Assembly: GCA_013365365.1 (NCBI GenBank)
Contig: JABVXU010000066.1
Span: 124,001-188,000, forward strand
DNA: 64,000 nt
DNA from: Cruorifilaria tuberocauda
Lineage: Eukaryota > Nematoda > Chromadorea > Rhabditida > Onchocercidae
Direction of reading: 5' to 3'
In this document: piece by piece, positions 60,277-64,000 of the stretch
How the letters are laid out: every line of letters starts with the position of its first letter
Position numbering within the stretch: the first letter of the stretch is position 1
Made by a program: the position numbers and the translations under genes
Notes under the pieces: generated by a model
What the model saw: only the letters and a program-made list of their open reading frames with translations
Database searches by the model: none
What the model was told of the DNA's origin: nothing

Positions 60277-63200
60277 TCATATTTGACATTGAAACATTGA
60301 TATATTCTTTCGCCATTCCTCTCTATTATTATTAAATCGTACAACTTGAACTTTCTTATAATTATCAAAATTAATAGTTTTAGCATTTGAAATTCGTTCA
60401 GCTAAATGCATCGCCCAACAAGCAATCGCACCATAATCATATTCTGATAACATTTTATTAACGAATAATTGTTGAAGTGCTTTCAGATTAATCAGATCAG
60501 CGAGACCAAATATGCAAACATGATGCCGATATTTGCCACTTCTACATGGTTGTGTTGACCAGGACCATGCAACATATCTATTAAAACAATAGATGAACAT
60601 TTTAATCAGTAGTGATTAAATTAAATCAATGTTAATTCGAATTATTGTTGAAAAACTATCATTGAAAAGATTTTCCCGTAAATCATTAGATAATCTTATA
60701 AATGATCATTTAATTGATGGAAACTTTCGATAAATCAATATTTATCCATTCTATAAATGATATAAGTTATAAAATGGAAAGTAAAGAATAAATGATTGTT
60801 ATATGATAATTATTGATTATTATTAAATAATTATTATTATATGATAAAGATTAATTAATCTAATATTATCATTTGTGATAATTTGATATCTATTCAAACA
60901 GATAAGCATTTTAATCAGTAATGATTAAATAAAATTAATTAAATCAATGTTGAAACTATCATTGAAAAGATTCAACGTGAATCACAATCTAATTGATAAT
61001 TCTTAAATTCTGTTGAAGTACTGCAAAAAGATGTGGAATGAAATTGAAAAAATATTAACAATTAAATTTAATCAGTAATCGTTATCACAAGATTTTTTTA
61101 TCATTTTCATTATATCATTTCATAAATGATCATTTAATTGATTAAATTTTCGATAAATCAATATTTATTCAGTTTTTATAAAATAGAAAGTACAAAAGAA
61201 ATTATTAATTAAAGCTATTAGTGAGACTACTTTACTAATGCAGTTAGTCTAATTTCCTAGCAGTTTGATAAGTACCATCTAATGAAATAAGTTTACTAAT
61301 AAAGAAACCTGGTAATGGGATTATCTTTTTGATCAATACATTTTCTTGTGAAACCACCAGGAGCATCTATAAACAGTAATTAATCAATAGTAACTAAATT
61401 ATGGTTAATTAATAATTAATTAATTAAATTAATAGTAAAGAAAATAGTATATTTCTAGTACTGATGAGTATTAGGAATCGAATGAGAATTTTCTTTCAAT
61501 CATATCATATCAGGAAATACATCTCTTATTGAATAAAACAATTACATGAATGATTTTACTTCATTTTAGACATGCAATCTTTGATTTAACTTTTCATTAC
61601 TTCTTACTTGATTACTAAATTTACCTAAGGAATCATCGGAATGTAAACTGTGAAAGAGCATTTCATCAGTTCCGTATGCTTTCGAATCGAATAATTCAAT
61701 AAGAGTTGTCAAGTTTAAATTTTCCATAATAAAGTTAACAAAATTCCTTGATAATGTAACTGCTGAACTTCCTTTAGCAATTTTCAACGATTCATCCGGT
61801 CGATTTCTTGATTGATCTAAAGATTATCATTATCATACATTATCATTATTATTATTATTATTATAGGTTATCATTATCATATCTTAATTATAGTAAGAAA
61901 AGATATATGCATTGATATTTTAGTTAGAAACACTTGATATTTTTCGTCGATCAATTGATCCGATTGATCCGTTTCTTAAACAATCAAATAGGATCACTGC
62001 ATGAAACTCGAAATATTTCCTATTTACAGCAGTAAACAATGATCTTTTCATGGATATTACAAAAAAAATGTTTACCTATGTAAACATCTGAGTAATTTTA
62101 ATTAGTCAGAAATTTTTAAATGTAAATTTTTTTTTTCAAAAATTAAACTTTTCATAGAAACCTTTAAAAAGATTCAAAGCAGCATAACTCCAATTAGCAT
62201 TTTTCGGTAAACGATACGGATACGGTTTTCCGATATTAATTGCATTACTTCCATTAAATGCATTCAATATTCCTACCATTTCGTAATTAGTTTTCAACGG
62301 AATATCATCATTCTATAAAAGATCACTTTTCCATCTTATTCCAATAAAATTTTTCATTACATCAGATATTATTGATTAAAGTAAAGGTGTTAATTAGAAT
62401 AAAGGTAATCTTTGAAAAATCACACTTTGTATGATTAGTATAATTAATAGTATAGGTAAAAAGTAAGGAAAAACTATCATAGTACAAAAAGTAATTTGTG
62501 CATTGTTTTAGCAGAAAATGTCTGTTTTCAAATTACACGTAGCGCGTAAATCCGAAGACGTGTGCGTTGTGTGTTCGTGTGCGTGTATATGTATGTGTGT
62601 GCGCGTGTACGTGTGCCTGTATTTGTAAATGAGCGTATGTGGATGTATGCCTGTACGTGAGTGTGTGCATGTTCGTATGTGTACGTGTATATATGTGTAT
62701 GTGTGCGTACATATATGCGTGTGTTTACGTGTTGTGTGTACGTGTGTCCATGTGTATACGTGTATGATCAGAATGCTGCTATCATTATTTTTTTATATTT
62801 ATATTTTACCATTATATTATTTTCATCTATTACTATTATATTTTTAGAATTACAAAACAATTACAAATTGGATTACTTAGATACGCAGATTGGATTACTT
62901 ATAAACCTAAATTACTTATATTTCTATTTTACTATAAATTATGAAATACTTGAAGTAAAATAGCATATTTCCAATGAGGATTTTTCCATAAAATATCCAA
63001 GCATTCCATATAGCTTCTGATCATGTTATGTCCAGCACTATCAACATCATATTCAGTTGTTGTTAGCAAGACATTTGAAAAGCATTTCGATAAATTTCTC
63101 ATATGCTCATGGAATAGTTTACTTGATTTACGATCCAACGCATAGCAATAGAAATTTTGTGGAGCATACATTAAATTGAATAGCAATTCTTGTATATGAT

Positions 63201-64000
63201 AAGCCTGAAATTTTAAACCTAGTTTTAGCCTTAATTTACTCCTAATCTTAATTTATCCAATAATTTACGTTTCAAATTTATCGTAATTTTAATAGAGCTT
63301 TTTCGAAAGAGGAAAGTTAATTTTGTACTTTGAAATCATGATCAATATTAGCGAAGAGAATAGAAAAGTATGTTATGATTCTTTTTTCTTTATTTCTTGT
63401 AAAGTTAATTAGTACCTAATTAATTAATTGCTAAACAAGTATGCTTAGCTTTTAGAATAACTTATAAGTAAATATCAAATTAAAAAATATACTTGAAATA
63501 CCGATAAGAGTGAAAATGATATCGTTTGTAAATCACTAATATTTCTCGTTCTTTCTATTCATTTTGGAATAAGAAAAAAAAAAACAATTGCTAAGAATGA
63601 AAGTAAAAATTACTGATAAGATTTTGAACAGCTAATTTAGAAAAAAGTTTTTGATGAAGAAAAATCTATCGTTACTTCCATTAATTAATTAATTAATTAA
63701 CCTTGTAGATAACTCGGATGAAAGCAATTGGGAAATTTTTTTCAGCTTCACTTCGAGGATTTTCCGGATACATTCCACGATGTCTAATATCCTCACATGA
63801 GCTGCTTATCTTCTTATCAGCTTCTTCCGATTTAACAGTGATCGCATTCTGAAGATCAGCAGAGAGCAATAATCGATTTTTGACGAGTTCAATTCAATCA
63901 TTCAATTTATCATAAATCCGACGGTGAAACATTACAAGTTATCATTAATATATCACAGATTGATATAACTTGTTAAGAATTTACAAAATCATGTAGATGA
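60277..64000 (-). CDS. Core-2/I-branching beta-1,6-N-acetylglucosaminyltransferase family (5' end outside window)
   Basis: A GT14-family Golgi enzyme that adds branching GlcNAc to glycans; nematodes have an expanded set. Exons run right to left: about 63856-63702, 63204-62950, 62312-62162, 61816-61625, 61366-61309 and 60577-60277. Seen: CEDIRHRGMYPENPRSEAEK and FPIAFIRVIYK; then ELLFNLMYAPQNFYCYALD with RKSSKLFHEHMRNLSKCFSN; DVDSAGHNMIRSYMECLDIL; HWKYAILLQ-NDDIPLKTNYEM, the family's central motif (LQxxDxPLKTN); WSYAALNLFKG; AKGSSAVTLSRNFVNFIM; YGTDEMLFHSL; and CRSGKYRHHVCIFGLADL near the end. The expected N-terminal cytoplasmic tail and membrane anchor would lie beyond base 64000. Splice phases agree through all junctions I could test. 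Acceptor specificity cannot be told from sequence. Confidence 0.88.
60597..61190. repeat. Imperfect duplicated intronic block
   Basis: Two diverged copies lie in the last introns of the glycosyltransferase gene, about 60597-60780 and 60905-61190. Shared pieces include CATTTTAATCAGTA, TATCATTGAAAAGATT, AAATGATCATTTAATTGAT and TCGATAAATCAATATTTAT, in the same order. The second copy has an extra insert of roughly 100 bases. Confidence 0.65.
62559..62765. repeat. (GT/GTAC)n-rich low-complexity tract in intron
   Basis: About 200 bases of imperfect GT repeats with CGTG and TATG variants, inside an intron of the glycosyltransferase gene. Plus-strand open frames here are repeat artefacts. Confidence 0.9.

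Noticed and set aside
62629..62963. Cys/Val-rich open frames on the plus strand
   Set aside because: They come from the GT-rich intronic tract of the glycosyltransferase gene.

Overview
The window is AT-rich eukaryotic DNA with small, intron-rich protein genes. Introns are short, with strong TTTTCAG-type 3' splice sites, and there are long AT-only spacers. Gene content (a FOG-3-like Tob/BTG protein, a ZNFX1-type helicase, a cytosolic-type fumarate reductase, a cysteine form of the 15 kDa selenoprotein, a nematode-style Core-2/I-branching transferase) points to a nematode. The base composition and intron style suggest a filarial or other spirurid parasite, but that is inference; no species marker was seen.

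Layout, left to right. 1-6652 (+): 3' part of a ZNFX1-like SF1 helicase with NF-X1 zinc fingers, cut by the window edge. 7460-9121 (+): complete SEC22 R-SNARE. 10322-14578 (+): glutathione reductase, with what looks like an alternative first exon coding for a mitochondrial leader. 15521-16308 (-): SELENOF/Sep15-like protein with Cys instead of Sec. 18414-19063: (TG)-rich minisatellite with a 146-bp unit. 19993-22291 (+): extended short-chain dehydrogenase (dihydroflavonol-reductase-like). 22292-28058: long AT-rich spacer with no convincing gene. 28059-33636 (-): FUBP-type protein with four KH domains. 35352-41520 (-): FAD fumarate reductase. 37495-39578 (+): a FOG-3/Tob-like gene lying wholly inside one fumarate reductase intron, on the other strand. 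43355-46358 (-): PABIR/FAM122-type PP2A-B55 regulator. 50189-55205 (-): complete 470-residue secreted protein of unknown family. 57849-57909: perfect 27-bp inverted repeat. 58098-58862 (+): POLE3/CHRAC17-type histone-fold protein. 60277-64000 (-): Core-2/I-branching glycosyltransferase, whose 5' end lies beyond the window.

The genes do not form one pathway. Two themes recur. Redox and secretory-pathway functions are carried by glutathione reductase, fumarate reductase, Sep15, SEC22 and the glycosyltransferase. Germline and RNA regulation is carried by ZNFX1, FOG-3-like and FUBP. Exon joins given below were worked out by hand from reading frame, GT/AG (or GC/AG) sites and family similarity. 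Boundaries marked uncertain should be tested against transcripts.
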